A stretch of 64,000 bases of DNA from Magicicada septendecula (Eukaryota > Arthropoda > Insecta > Hemiptera > Cicadidae), in assembly GCA_034769895.1 (NCBI GenBank), contig CM068371.1, forward strand, positions 404,099,969 to 404,163,968, in the 5' to 3' direction. Under the pieces are notes generated by a model. It made no database searches and was not told the DNA's origin. It saw only the letters and a program-made list of their open reading frames with translations. The number at the start of each line of letters is the position of its first letter. The stretch's first letter is position 1. This document shows, in pieces, positions 23,357 through 35,208 of this stretch. The position numbers and the translations under genes are program-made.

Positions 23357-23525
23357 CTTATCTGCATAGAGCAACAGATCTGTCAGGACTTGTCTACCTG
23401 CGTCTGCAAACCAGACCCAAGTATCACTATCACGGAACACCCACTGGAATGCCAAGCGAATACAGTGAAGTTTGCACAGATATTCAACATCTGAGCTGCA
23501 GTGTACCATTTCTGTACGTAGACAT
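23357..23525 (-). CDS. Miga: Mitoguardin exon, conserved core (LRTEM...RLAFQ)
   Basis: 169 bases between acceptor TTTTGTTTAG and donor AAG|GTATGT. It completes an Arg codon from the previous exon and then encodes 56 residues (CLRTEMVHCSSDVEYLCKLH..., ending LLLYADK), leaving phase 0. The order RTE, D-LAKLHC-like block, R-AF and GRQV matches the conserved middle of mitoguardins. These are outer mitochondrial membrane proteins that promote fusion and lipid handling with MitoPLD partners in flies and mammals. The next exon, expected to continue with the Ser-Pro-rich and helical part, is not found to the left, where three retrotransposons fill the intron. Confidence 0.92.
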
Positions 23526-23824
23526 CTAAACAAAACAGGTACTGGTACATACACAAATACGGATACGTAAACAACACATGTACAGTAAATATAGATACAA
23601 ATATAAAAGTGTATAAAAACACTTATGTGCTTAGTCTAACCTTAGTGTTTACTGTGACCTAAAGGAAACACTGTTCTTATAAAGAGTGTCATAAAGATAA
23701 AAACTAGGGATGGACACTGAAACAAAACCATCAATGACTGGTACTGAATAAAACATTGAAGTATAACATCAACACATACAAAATGTTGGCCTTATTCCAC
23801 TAATGGTCAAAACTTATGGTTGAC

Positions 23825-24649
23825 CAGAGGGGTATTTATGGGGGGGGGATGAATAGGACCAGGCCTTTCGGAGGGTCGAAATAGTTGACAAATTCTGTTA
23901 ATCTCTTATTTTTTTTTTTTTTTTTTAGCTGCTATGCTAATGTATGAAATACATTAAAAACTTATTTATCCGAATCGTGTTTATCCAAAAATCTGGTTAT
24001 CCAAACAATTTTTAGTAAATTTTAAAAATACACAAAAGTTGCTATAATCTATATTTAATAGCATATACAAGCGAGTCCACGTGGTATAAAGTAGAAAGTC
24101 AACAATCAGAACTAATTGGGATAAGGGGTACTCTGAATTATCGATTTGTTAGGATTTTTGAACATAAAGTATTATGTTCATATATTGTAAACATAAAGTA
24201 CTGTATACTGTTATGTATTATAACAGTACATTTCTGTGGTGTTTTATAGTTTATTGTGTCATATTCACTGTAACTTTTAAATTATTATTATGGAACAAAG
24301 TTACTGTACTTATATATGTATTATTATATAAATAGAAGTTTCGGTTTATCCGAAATTTTGTTTATCCGAAATGGGCACAGTCCCATCAAATTCGGATAAA
24401 CGTGTTTTTAGTGTATAAAAAAATGAATTCAGTCAATAAGTATCTTTGTAACAGTGTTACAATAAAGCATATTTTTATTGTGTTATTACTGTTTACTTTA
24501 ATGGGACTGATTTCAGGATGTTATCACGCGTTTTTCAGCCACTTTAAAGATAGTAATGTTGATTAGTCTTAACTTGTTTTTTTCTTTTATATGAAGCCGA
24601 CCCGACCCTGGACCCCTTCCCCCAAAACCAAATTCTAGGTACACCACTG
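23825..24649. mobile_element. hAT-type MITE with a pogo-like MITE inside
   Basis: Ends CAGAGGGGTA and TACACCACTG, with a perfect 8-bp target duplication tggttgac at 23817-23824 and 24650-24657. No transposase. A related copy lies at 34788-35208: they share gaGGGTCGAAA, the TTAATCTCTTA block and the AACCAAATTCTAG-like end. Bases 23952-24413 are a later insertion. Confidence 0.85.
23952..24413. mobile_element. pogo/Tigger-like MITE, copy 1
   Basis: Ends CATTAAAAAC...TTTATCCGAA and TTCGGATAAACGTGTTTTTAGTG, flanked by TA on both sides. It is closely related to 42177-42772 but lacks about 130 internal bases. Terminal repeats with TTATCCGAA and a TA target fit the pogo group. Confidence 0.82.
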
Positions 24650-25239
24650 TGGTTGACATTATGCAATTATTTTGATGTAGAAATTTACTCTTTATTGAAC
24701 TATTAAGAAAAGCTACAATATCTGCAGTTAATAAATGGTTATTAAAAACACATCAAACTTACACAGCCTGTAATAACTTAGGTACTGAGTTTCAAAAAAT
24801 TGAATTCAAAGCAAATATTTTCTCAACCTATCTCTTGTTTTTCTAATATTTTGCTTCATAGTTATTCCACTTCACAATTTTCATTTGCACAATTTTTGCT
24901 TATAGTTTTGATAAGCTCTCATGTGAGATTTTTAAATATGAGGTATTGCTCGATATTTTAATAACTATCATAATGATATTTATTTCACTCAGCATTTTCC
25001 AGATAGTTTTGAGAAATGTTTCAAATAAATACTAATGTGTGACATGTTGTATTATGGATATTCCAATAGAACTGAACAATTGATAGTTTACGTGGAAATG
25101 GTCTGTAATCAGATATATCAATGTAAATAGATATTATACATTGACCTTAACACGTATGTAATGTTAAACCATCAAACAATGAAATTTTCACTAGTTTTTA
25201 TTTATTTATTTTTTAACTAATTATAAATAGTGCATTTTG

Positions 25240-25405
25240 GCACAGTGGTTTCGTTTGCAACTCACAATCACAACAGCTGTGCCATCATGGTCATAGGATC
25301 AAGTCAAGGTCACAACTCAGTCCGCCTGCCCACCCCTATCACTGGAGACAAATACTGTAATTCAATGCTCTTGTCTGGGATTATTTGGCTAAATAAATAA
25401 CAAAG
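25240..25405 (+). mobile_element. Candidate tRNA-derived SINE
   Basis: TGGCACAGTGGTTTCG resembles a tRNA A box. About 45 bases on, GGATCAAGTC resembles a worn B box. The unit ends in an AT-rich aaataaataac tail. No second copy is in the window to confirm its ends. Confidence 0.4.
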
Positions 25406-25599
25406 GCACACACACACACAACTCTCTCCTATCATGCAGCTCATCACCACAAGGGATTACTATAGACCAAAAAATGTCTCAGTGCACATACACAGCTTGG
25501 CAGAAAAGTCAGTTAACTCCCATTAACAAGGCTATAACTATAACATACAGTTTATATATTACAAATTACAAGATTTCGGACATTAGCCATCATAAGTTA

Positions 25600-26352
25600 A
25601 AATTAATAAACACGATGTTTTGACCTCTATAAAATCACAGGTCGTCTTCAGGCGAACAAAAAATAATACAAAGATAAATCTATCACTAACAAATAGATAT
25701 CATCAAAACTCCAAATCTTAGTTATACAACTATAGTGCTAAAAAAGTAATAATAAACAGTATGCACCATTCCATCAAAGAACAATTCCTCCTGTGGTTGC
25801 AACATAAACAACAAAGTCACCAAGGCGGGCTCTCCTTACATAGAGGGTTCAAAAGTGGTGGGGAGAGGCATGGCCAAACTACGCACAAATCCCCATAAGA
25901 ACTGGCCAACCGCACACCAATCCTTCCCCACCCCACACAGCACTTTTTGTGTCTCTCTACATACCTTCGGATATTCCTATGCCAAATTGTGGAAATATCT
26001 TTACTCGCTTGGCTGATACAGTTATTCTCAACCACGATAAAAGATGCCTCCACAATTTTTCTTTTTAACATATTACTTTCTTTACCAACAATTTCAACAT
26101 TATCCCAGAACACCATGTGGTGCTCTTCCCATTCATGTTCAGCCATCTTTGTTATTTGGACCTTCCCTCTTTAACATTTTTTCTATGTTCATCTAGGCAG
26201 ACCCCAAACGGTGTTCCCGTTTCTCCCAGGTACCCACATTCACACGGAATACCATAAATAATGTTTTTTGATTCCAATTTCGTGTTATTTCTTGGTGTAG
26301 TTTTACATAAAATATTCTCTATAGTTTTACAGGAATTAAAACATCTTTTCAT
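25600..26352 (-). mobile_element. Penelope-like element fragment with GIY-YIG remnant
   Basis: Two minus-strand ORF pieces (26352-26152 and 26146-25817) read through a worn GIY-YIG nuclease: GIPCECGYLGETGTPFGVCLDEH, then AEHEWEEHHMVFWDNVEIV. This nuclease sits at the C-terminus of Penelope-like reverse transcriptases. A frameshift separates the pieces and RT is missing. Downstream at 25651-25611 the minus strand has CTGAAGA, a GACCT/AGGTC stem and AAAA, a decayed hammerhead-like string. Confidence 0.7.
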
Positions 26353-27132
26353 ATGGTATAAAAAAGACTAAAGGATTCTAGTGAAGTCCTGTTGAAACTT
26401 ATATGGGGCCCGGGGCAGATCACCCCATCACTTGCTGGTTGTACCACAGAATTTTCCTTACATTTGCTACCATATTCCCTGGCACTTCTATTTTACATTA
26501 TGAATTATTTAAATGATGACTCTCCTCTAGTTTAGTTGTATGTCACTTAATTATTTCCTTGTCTCGCCTTGTTACTTCCTAGCATAACATTTTCTACTTC
26601 TTATGCAATTCACAGTTTTTGTATCATTTCATATCCACTGTCCATATGTTAGTCCTAAAAGTCAATGCATGCATGCAAATGCACACACACGACAAGGAAC
26701 AACTAACTTTTGAAGGTTGGTTTGTTATTTTTTATAAATTTGCTCATCTTTCCACACATGTAAATCTGCTGATCATATTTCACTGAAAATTTATAAAGTA
26801 TTGCATCTATTATTTTATTGTCTTGTCTAAATGTTCCATTTATTTCACAGTTTCAGACCTTTCCATCAATTTTCACCTTCTCAACTGGTATTATATTCAA
26901 GTAACTCAGAATATCAAAAAATCCCTTAATCTAATTAAGGGAAAATTATTTATTTTTGTTTGGAAAACTTAATTTTACAGAGAACGTACAAAAATGATTA
27001 AAAAACAATATGGTGAACATCGAAATGCATAGAAAAAAACAAACAAACATTTAAACATTCTCATTTAACAACTCTTGCAATAAATACTGGACTCAAATTT
27101 ACAGAAATCAACAACATGACTTCAATAAAACA

Positions 27133-29752
27133 CAGTGGCGTGCGGTGAAGGGAAGCAAGTGAAGCACTGCTTCAGTAATAATTGGCGACACACTAACTGC
27201 AATTATTTAAAGTAAATTTTATAATTTAATTGAATCTAATTTTAAGTAACCAAAATAAAAATTCACTGGAATTTTCTACATGACTGTTTCCAACATTTTT
27301 TAAGTAGACTGATTTCACACGCTGGCTCTGCAGTGATAGGTGAAGCAGGTTCGTCACAGCTTGAGTTAGCCTGGTGTAGAGAGATGCGCGCACACCTAGA
27401 GCGAGATAGAAAACCGCCTCTGCAGTGGTTGGTAACTGATGCTAGCTTGAGTTGAGTTGGACTGCTTGCTGTTGAGTTTGTTCGTATCGCTGTGCGTGTT
27501 ATGTTATTTAGTACCGCATTTAAACCAAATGCGTTTTCTGTTTTTAACATCTGAAGTGTAATTATACCTTATTAAATAGTGCGTCTTACATTTTATTTGC
27601 GTTGTATTTAAACGATACGCATTATATTTGAAGTTATAGTTATATATTTTAGAATAGTTTCAATGTTGGTTTAATATATTTTCTACAGTGTCGGTTTGTA
27701 TAATAAAAGACGTTTTATCAAAACCTTTTTCTTCCCGGTCACTCACTGAAAATAACTCAAATGATAAACATTGGTAAGCCGGCCCCAAATCTTTTAAACT
27801 TAACCCAGCTATCTGGAAAGTTTACTAGGCATTTCCAGTCTAGTATGTAAACAAATGTGAGTAATTGGCTGGTAGTGGTGAACTAGATGCACTATTTTGC
27901 TGGTATTGTTTGTTGTTTGGAAAGGACAAGAACACTAGCTGGCCCAAGACTGGATTCAAACATTTAGGAAACCTAGTTGAATCTATTGGCGGCCATGAAA
28001 TTACTGTGAATTATCTTCCTTCATCATTGTGTATTGCTGCTTCCGGTCAGAGTAGAATAGAAACTGCGTTAGGTGACCAACTTAAATCGGAGATAACGGC
28101 TCACAATCAGAATGTTCAACGCAATAGAGATTTTTTAGGAGACTAATGCTGTTTCATATCTCGGTAAATAAGAATTAGCACTTTGAGGACACGACAAAAT
28201 GGAAAAGACAGTTTATCGAGGTAATTACGTAGAACTTCTTAAGTACACAGCCAAATATCATCTCTTTTTGCAGAACATCTACTGTGTTTAGGAAACTGTC
28301 TAATCTCATTAGAAGCAATTAGCTCAGTTCTTTTAGTGAGTATAAAACATTAAAGAAAGAGCACTTTGTAGCTCTATTAGTCGAAAAAACCAGAAATATT
28401 TCAAATAAAGCATAGTGCTCTATAGTTTTGCATCATTCGTATAATGGAGAAATAAAAAAGAGATTTTTAAGATCCAATGAAGTAAGTTGTGATTGACATG
28501 CCCAGGCTGTTGGAAAGCTCATTCGCCAGTTCTTGACTGAATTTGAATGCAGTGAAAAACTAGTCGCTCAAGGTTACGATGGGGTGGCAACAATGGAGAA
28601 ATTTTAATTGAAGTAGAGACCATAATTAAAAGAACTAATCTGCAAGCTCTCTTTATCCATTGATATGCTCATGTTTTAAACCTTGTTGTGTCTCAAAGTG
28701 TCAGAATCTGTGCCCAATGAGGAATTATTCCTCTAGACTTCTAAATACCATTTACAGGAACAGACGTCAATTGTGTGATGTATTCAATGCTACGATAAAT
28801 CACCTTGAAGAGATCGAGTCTGATATTTTAGCTCCCATTAGTGAATTTTTGTCAGTGTTAGAGACAAAATACTTTTGATAAAATATTTTCATATACAGGT
28901 GACAGACTCAAGCGAGTGACATTTTGTACTGCCGAATGAAAATTGCAGAAACTCAACAAAGTATAGCATCTCTCTGTAATGACTTTGAAGGCGTTTTTCA
29001 GCAAACTCTATCTGTAGTAGGGGACCCATCACAGAGAATGAATGTGAACTACAAGCGTATACACGGTTTCAAGATTATCCTTTTTAAAGCCTTTTGGAAA
29101 CATTTGTCAAATTCTTTGACAGTGTGCGTTTATAAAACGAACTTATTGTGTTGTACAGTAGTGAAGAGTTTGAAGGGAAAATTATACCCGATCTTTTAAA
29201 GCTATTAAACTCTAATATGATATTGAAAACTAGTTAAATGTTTGTATATTTAAAGAAAATGTGTTTACGTGCAGAGTTATTAGTATGCTTCAACAATTAA
29301 TTAATGTGTTTATTTATAAAAAAGTTGATACTTTACCACTGCAAATGTGCTATTACAATATTTATATTTTCAGACACATGTGTTTTAAAAAGAATTTGCA
29401 CCTCAAGTTAAAGCCTGTATTGTGCCAGTGTTTTTTAAAGCGTTAATAAATTAGTGTTAGAGATTTCGAACCGCGGGGTATATGTGTTCTATGCTTTCTG
29501 CATTGAACATAATATTTTATCATGCTATAAAACATTAAGATATTAGACTTAATAATGGATCTTATACCTAAAATTCAATCATAATTGTGTGTGCCACCTA
29601 CTAACAGGAAGACCGATTAATAGGTAAGCCACTACACGTTAATTTTAATTATAAATTGGGCTTTAATTTTTTTAATTTTTGAAATTGAATTAGTCCTACG
29701 GTATCGGATATAACTCAGCTTCACCAAAATTTTTACCCACCGCACGCCACTG
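27133..29752 (+). mobile_element. hAT transposon A
   Basis: Inverted ends CAGTGGCGTGCGGTG and CACCGCACGCCACTG with a perfect 8-bp duplication ataaaaca (27125-27132 and 29753-29760). It contains a decayed plus-strand transposase. The next stretches have no other gene. Confidence 0.92.
27865..29200 (+). pseudogene. hAT transposase (TTF zinc finger / DUF4371 type), heavily decayed
   Basis: The best piece (27865-28146) has FCWYCLLFGKDKNTSWPKTGFKHLGNL and ends RNRDFLGD. This is the TTF-type zinc finger at the front of hAT transposases of the ZMYM/DUF4371 group. Beyond it, recognisable scraps in all three frames (for example AQGYDGVATME near 28570 and AHVLNLVVSQSV near 28665) follow the usual order of the family but are broken by many stops. 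It cannot make a transposase. Confidence 0.75.
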
Positions 29753-30375
29753 ATAAAACATATATCACACAAAGTCAAACATTTGTGATATACTGTATTT
29801 GGGAAAACTACACACATTCAAATATAAAACACAAAATAAATTAATATTGAAATGGATACAGATCAATACAAAACAGGACACTGTCCCAGAGTTAACACAG
29901 GAAAACTCACAAAACAATATTATTCAGCAAAACCACTCACAACATTAAAACTAAAAAAAAACTCCATCATAAAAACCAACTAAAAGCCAACAGCAGAAAT
30001 CAACCACCGCACAAATACTTTATCAGACAAAAAGCTGTGGTGAGCATATTGGCTAATGCACAAAACATAAAATGTTACAAGTAAGAAAAAGCACCTTGAT
30101 AGTGCCATTATTATAGTATAATGTTATTTACATGTCAAGAACTGTAAGATTGAATAAGTTTTTAAAATTTATTTACTGTATTTATATTTCATGTACTTTT
30201 TTCAACCACTTGTACTTTCAGTGTTTTTTTTTACATGTCACTGTTTGCAACAACTGATTGAGAGAAGAATAAGAAAACTATAAATAATGGGACTAACAGT
30301 GATTGGGTAGGTTAACAAACAGGAATAATCTGAAGACATTAGTTCACTGACAGAATTGTATATTTTCGGTTGTAC

Positions 30376-30488
30376 CTGTATGGAATGCCACCCTCATCAA
30401 ATTGTTTCTGTGCTGACTGATATAATGGCAGCTTTTCTATATCTGCCATTATGTCTGCAAATTCTTCAAATTCACGCAAATCTGCAAC
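30376..30488 (-). CDS. Miga: Mitoguardin exon (EEFADIMADIEKLPLY)
   Basis: 113 bases between acceptor ATGTATACAG and donor CAG|GTACAA. It encodes VADLREFEEFADIMADIEKL..., then ...GGIPY plus two bases of an Arg codon finished in the exon at 23525. The LPLYQSA...GGIPYR stretch is the family's LPLYxxA...GxVPxR helix, just before the RTE block. Phase in is 0 and phase out is 2; both neighbours agree. Confidence 0.92.
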
Positions 30489-32798
30489 CTGTATACATAA
30501 AAATTATTTTTATATATATGTAGTGGAAGACTGTTGAAAGCATGCTAATTAACTTGAACTGTTTTTTGAATTAAAATATTTATTAAATTTTATCTTACAA
30601 ACTAAATTTTTCCTACTCTAGTCTAGTCTATTATATTTAAAAACTATAATTTCAAGTAATAGATAATCTGTACTTTGTACCTAACAACATAGGATTAGAA
30701 GGTGTACCTGAACAAGCATAACATAAACTTGTAAGTAGGTGGGGATAGTTAACAGAACCCTAACCATAAAAAGCTCACTTATAAAAATGAATAACTGAAA
30801 GCCTACACATGAGAAAGGAATTAATTTTACATGTTTCACTTTATTATGGCTACTAAGAACAAAAACCAAAATTATGTAGTCAATGTTTAGATTAAAATTA
30901 CTTTGTTTTGGTTCTAACTGAATGTAATATCCTCATCTGCCTTTCATGAAATCTAAAATTTTAAACAACACTTAATGAAAAAAGTATCATTTTAATTATT
31001 GTTAGAAGACTTTACTAAGAATGTTTTACTAATCTGTGTCTTTGTCTTTGATATATGAAATAATACCATTTTATAAACAATAAGATGAAATTATTAAATT
31101 TTCAACATTAAAATTACATAAAAATTCTACTACTTTGCAACACATTATCCAAAACCTCCACACAACAGTCCCTGAAAGGACCAAGGCGTACTGCGCGGCT
31201 GTTGTGTTCAATGTGACGGTTGCATGGCTAGTACAACGCGCCACCAGCCGCAACACATTATTACGTTGAAATAATATGTTGAAATTATACGTTCCAGCAA
31301 TCTGAAAATTAATATGCTACTAGCTCATTGTTTGTTATTTTATTCAGTTTGGTAAACATCTTTTTCAGATTTTTATTGCTGTTACAGTGAAATAAAATCA
31401 GAAACTGCTGTAACTTAATAAAATGTGGACTCTTGTGACTACACGATAACAGTTTTTTAGCTAATGATTATAGAAGTTAATGATACTGGATGACACTATT
31501 CACACTGTAAAACATGATACAATTGTAGTGGCTGGATTCGTTGTAAAACAGATATTTCCAAGATGATTAAGGTAGGGCAAAATATATGCGACCAGGCAGA
31601 ATCCTGAGAGTTTGATCAGGTCATAGACATGAAGAGAGGAAGCACACAATTGACCAAAATGGTGAGGCTCCTTCTGGATGAGTTGTTGTTGGATGATGTT
31701 GATAACAACAATGATGAAAATAAGTGATACAATAAAAGTACGAGGAAGATCTTGGCTAGTACAAAGACCAATACTCTTACAGTAAAGACAGTGGGGAGGT
31801 TGGGTTAGATTTGTGTAGTACTATATGTATACATACAGAAGTCCTTTTTTGATCTATCATGCAGACTCGGTTATAAGCAAAATGCATTAAGAGAAATAAA
31901 TTTGTGTTTAAAGAAGGCGTGTTACTTAAATTATCAAAATCCATATTGCCTCATTTCTAAATAGACTACAGGTATACTTTTTGGTCCTGGTGCCATTTAA
32001 AAAAGTCACACAACAGTAAATATCTTCTGATCGCCATGACAAACAATTACTGAAATTATCCTCAAAATAAAAGTATGAAAGTGGACAGCAATTAAGTTTC
32101 TCTCTAATGAGATATTATGAGTGAACATCTTAGCGTTATTTGTAACCTAAACCTAGTGTTATTAGAAACATACTGTAATTCAAGTCCTAGTCTCTAAATT
32201 AGACATAATACTGTAAACCTCTTCTTATCAATACAAGGTTCTGATGTTTTATTCATATAATATTTTATTATCAACTTGCAAAAGTCAATAAACAGCATTC
32301 TTAATATATTGTTTTTACACTTCTTTCGGGTCATCTACAATGTGTACTACCATAAACAATAAAATTTCGATTGGAATGATAATACATTTACCTTACCTCC
32401 ATATGCCACTTGCCTGAGCCTGAGATGTATGGTAGATCTTGTACACATGATTGTGACATGACAAGGCTGTATGTGAATTTATTTCACAAATTGTACATGT
32501 AAGGCAACTACTATACTAGCTACAAGGAATGCTAGCATAAATCTGAGGTGAATGTTATATTAACTCTAATAAACAGGTGGAACTGAATGAAACAAAAGCT
32601 TAAATTCAATAATAAATACAATAGATACCATTACAATACTGTGTCCACATTTGCAGATAAGGTTTCTTATCTTATTCACCATTAAGTTTCTATTACCACA
32701 TTAAATCTGCAAATGGAACACAGGATATAGGCCTACTGTCAGCACTGCTTAGTAAATATAACAGATACAAAGGAAACAAAACAGATTAGTTCACTGAC
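30489..32798 (-). other. Miga intron, nothing else recognised
   Basis: 2.3 kb, AT-rich. Short ORFs (for example at 30681-30869 and 31071-31256) have no familiar motifs and no splice support. I see no terminal repeats or transposase. Confidence 0.6.
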
Positions 32799-32900
32799 CT
32801 CATCTTGTGCAGAAACAAATGATTCCGGAGAGGAATAATCTGTACGCTGTTCAGAGTCTCCTCCTCGCACTGAACTGTCTGCTCGAAACAGTACTGAACG
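32799..32900 (-). CDS. Miga: Mitoguardin exon, Ser-rich acidic linker
   Basis: 102 bases (34 codons, phase 0 at both ends) between a T-rich acceptor ending CCAG and donor GAG|GTCAGT. It encodes RSVLFRADSSVRGGDSE..., ending ESFVSAQDE. The family has a similar leucine-arginine then Ser/Asp/Glu stretch (LRAD...SEDSFFSA-like) between the N-terminal helical repeat and the LPLY helix. Many Ser followed by acidic residues and an FFSA-like stretch raise the possibility of a phospho-FFAT motif for VAP binding, known in mammalian MIGA2 (inference). Confidence 0.88.
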
Positions 32901-33332
32901 CTGGAAAAAAAAAAAACAGATTTTGCCATTTGAAAGTGTACACTTTGTGCATAAATTTTTTTTTAAAGTACAGAAAAACAGCCTTCAACTTTGAAATTTC
33001 AAATATGTGTTTTAACTTGTGCCTATAATTAGATTATAGATTATACGCTTCTCTCCATTATTCTGCTATTATTTCACCTCGATTAGTATCAAATATGAAA
33101 ACACAATAACAAAAAGGCAGTAAATAATTTAACTTCAGTTTGTATAACAACAGTAAATAAATTTACTGTGAAGATCAACTACAAAAACATGTTTTTGTGT
33201 ACAGCGTTGTTTTGAACCTGACAGCTATCGTTTAAATAAACAATATTTTCGAAACTGAAGACAGTTCATCATGTACAGCTGACAATTTATGTAATTACGA
33301 AAAGCTTCATCTATACGTTTTTCACAGACCTA

Positions 33333-34232
33333 CGAGGGGGTACCCAAAAATAACCGGAATTTTTTTTTAAAGCTATGTATTTAATTTTTTTTACAAAACA
33401 ACCTTATCACCTTCAAAATACTGTCCATTACACTTAATACATTTGTCCAATCTGTGATCCCATTCCTGGAAACATTTTTGAAACTCGTCTGTTGTGATGG
33501 TCGACAGCTCCTGCCTCGTTTTTTTCTTTACTGCTTCCACGTCATCAAAACGTTGTCCTTTCATGTCCCTCTTCATTCGCGGAAACAAGAATTCGCACGG
33601 AGCGAGGTCAGGTGAGTAAGGGGCATGGGGCAAGGGAGTCATGTTGTTTTTTTCCTAAAAACTGGCGATTTTTTAGGACCCGAGGCACAAATTTTGCAGT
33701 GACCCTTCTCATCCCCAAATCTTCTTACAAAATTCGCTGAACCGAGCTCCAAGTTATTCCAGATAACTTACTAATCTCTTCAATGGTCCGTCGTCGGTCT
33801 TCAAGCATGATTGCATGAACTTTTTCAACATTTTCGTCAATTCTGGAAGTCCAGAACGAGGTTTGTCATCAATGGACATTTCACCTTCTTTGAAACGAGA
33901 AAACCATTGGTATACTTGAGTTTTTCCCATAGCACTATCTTTGTAAGCTGTTTTCAACATCACAACAGTTTCTGCGGCGTTTTTCCAAGCAGGAAGCAAA
34001 ATTTCACAGCAGCGCGCTGTTCACTTAAATCCGCCATGACAAAAAACGAGGAGCAAGCGAAACTGCTTTTACAAAACGAATTACTGTGACCGGACACAAC
34101 CTTCCCAGGCGACAACAATGACGGCACTGAACTCGGAACGAGTTGCACTACGCTCGCTTAGCGGGAGAAATGCGTACTACGTAAGCTCCGCCAATCGCAG
34201 CGCTATTCCAGTTATTTTTGGGTACCCCCTCG
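33333..34232 (-). mobile_element. mariner element with internal deletion
   Basis: Perfect inverted ends CGAGGGGGTACCCAAAAATAAC, flanked by TA at 33331-33332 and 34233-34234. It is 900 bases long, against about 1.3 kb for complete mariners. Confidence 0.92.
33391..34037 (-). pseudogene. mariner transposase missing its catalytic core
   Basis: It starts MADLSEQRAAVKFCFLLGK at 34037. After a frameshift it continues with ETVVMLKTAYKDSAMGK, QVYQWFSRFKEGE and the DDKPRSG linker, then a second helix-turn-helix (RRRTIEEISKLSGIT in another frame). It then jumps near 33650 to APYSPDLAPCEFLFPRMKR, the block with the last acidic residue. The region with the first two catalytic Asp residues is gone, so this copy could only be moved in trans. 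Confidence 0.85.
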
Positions 34233-34399
34233 TATAGTGTGAAAAATGCACAACTGAAAGAGAACACATTACACTGTAAATAAATATGTAAATAACACGG
34301 CACTGGAATAATACAGTCAGACTTGCAAAATGTACAACACATATGTTCTCCACAATCACAGCAAAAACTGCACGGAAAAAGCGATTAGTTCCCCCAAAA

Positions 34400-34745
34400 A
34401 CCTGTTATATTGGCGTGTTTTTTCTTGTCCGCGGCGGCTACAGTACAAACTTTTTCCTCAATTGGTGATAACTCTGTCATAATTACGTCAGACACATTGT
34501 GGCGTCACGAAGCATTTGATCGTATCTGGAGCACTGACGGCATCATTAAACCCACTGGAATGTGCATCGGCTCTTCAACGTCATCATCTTCTTCGCCTCG
34601 TTCCCGCTGAATGTCATCAGTAGTCTCGGATACGGTCGACGTCAGTGTCAACGTGATCATCAAATGATGCTCGTTTTCTAAATTTGTCTCAATCCTCGTC
34701 TTCAACGGGAGCATCACCATTCGCTGTCAGGAATCCAGTTTTACG
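34400..34745 (-). pseudogene. Decayed coding-like segment, origin unknown
   Basis: The minus strand is less AT-rich than its surroundings and yields acidic and basic stretches (RERGEEDDDVEEPMHIP, then MTELSPIEEKVCTVAAADKK) split by stops and frame changes. No splice sites fit Miga. It may be the tail of a lost DNA-transposon gene. Confidence 0.3.
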
Positions 34746-34787
34746 GGAACAAATTACTGACAATAAATTCAGAAACCCTGTGCCCGA

Positions 34788-35208
34788 CTGGGGCCTACTT
34801 TGGAGAGGGGGACGAGCGGGACCGGACCCCCAGAGGGTCGAAAGTTGACAAGAAATTTTGTTAATCTCTTAATTTTTAAGCTGTTTATTAATTTATCAGC
34901 TGTGTATGCTAACACAGTAGAAACCTTTTTTTTTAATATAGGCCTACAAACAAGTTTACTACACAGCATTTCCGTGTACATTTGAAATATGAAATATAGG
35001 AAAATCAATTAAGTCTATAAGTATCTTACAAACAATAGCGCTTATTTTTACTGTTTTATTACTTTAATGGGATTGATTTCAGTATGTTATTACACGTTTT
35101 TTAGACGTTTTAAAGATTGTAATATTGATTAGTCTTAACTCGTTTTTTCTTTTGTATGAAGTCTTAACCGGACCCGTCCCCCAAGACTAAATTCTAGATT
35201 CGCTACTG
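34788..35208. mobile_element. hAT-type MITE, second copy
   Basis: Related along its length to 23825-24649 without the pogo insert. Flanks gtgcccga and gtgggcga form an imperfect 8-bp duplication (6 of 8). Its right end is TTCGCTACTG. Confidence 0.7.
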
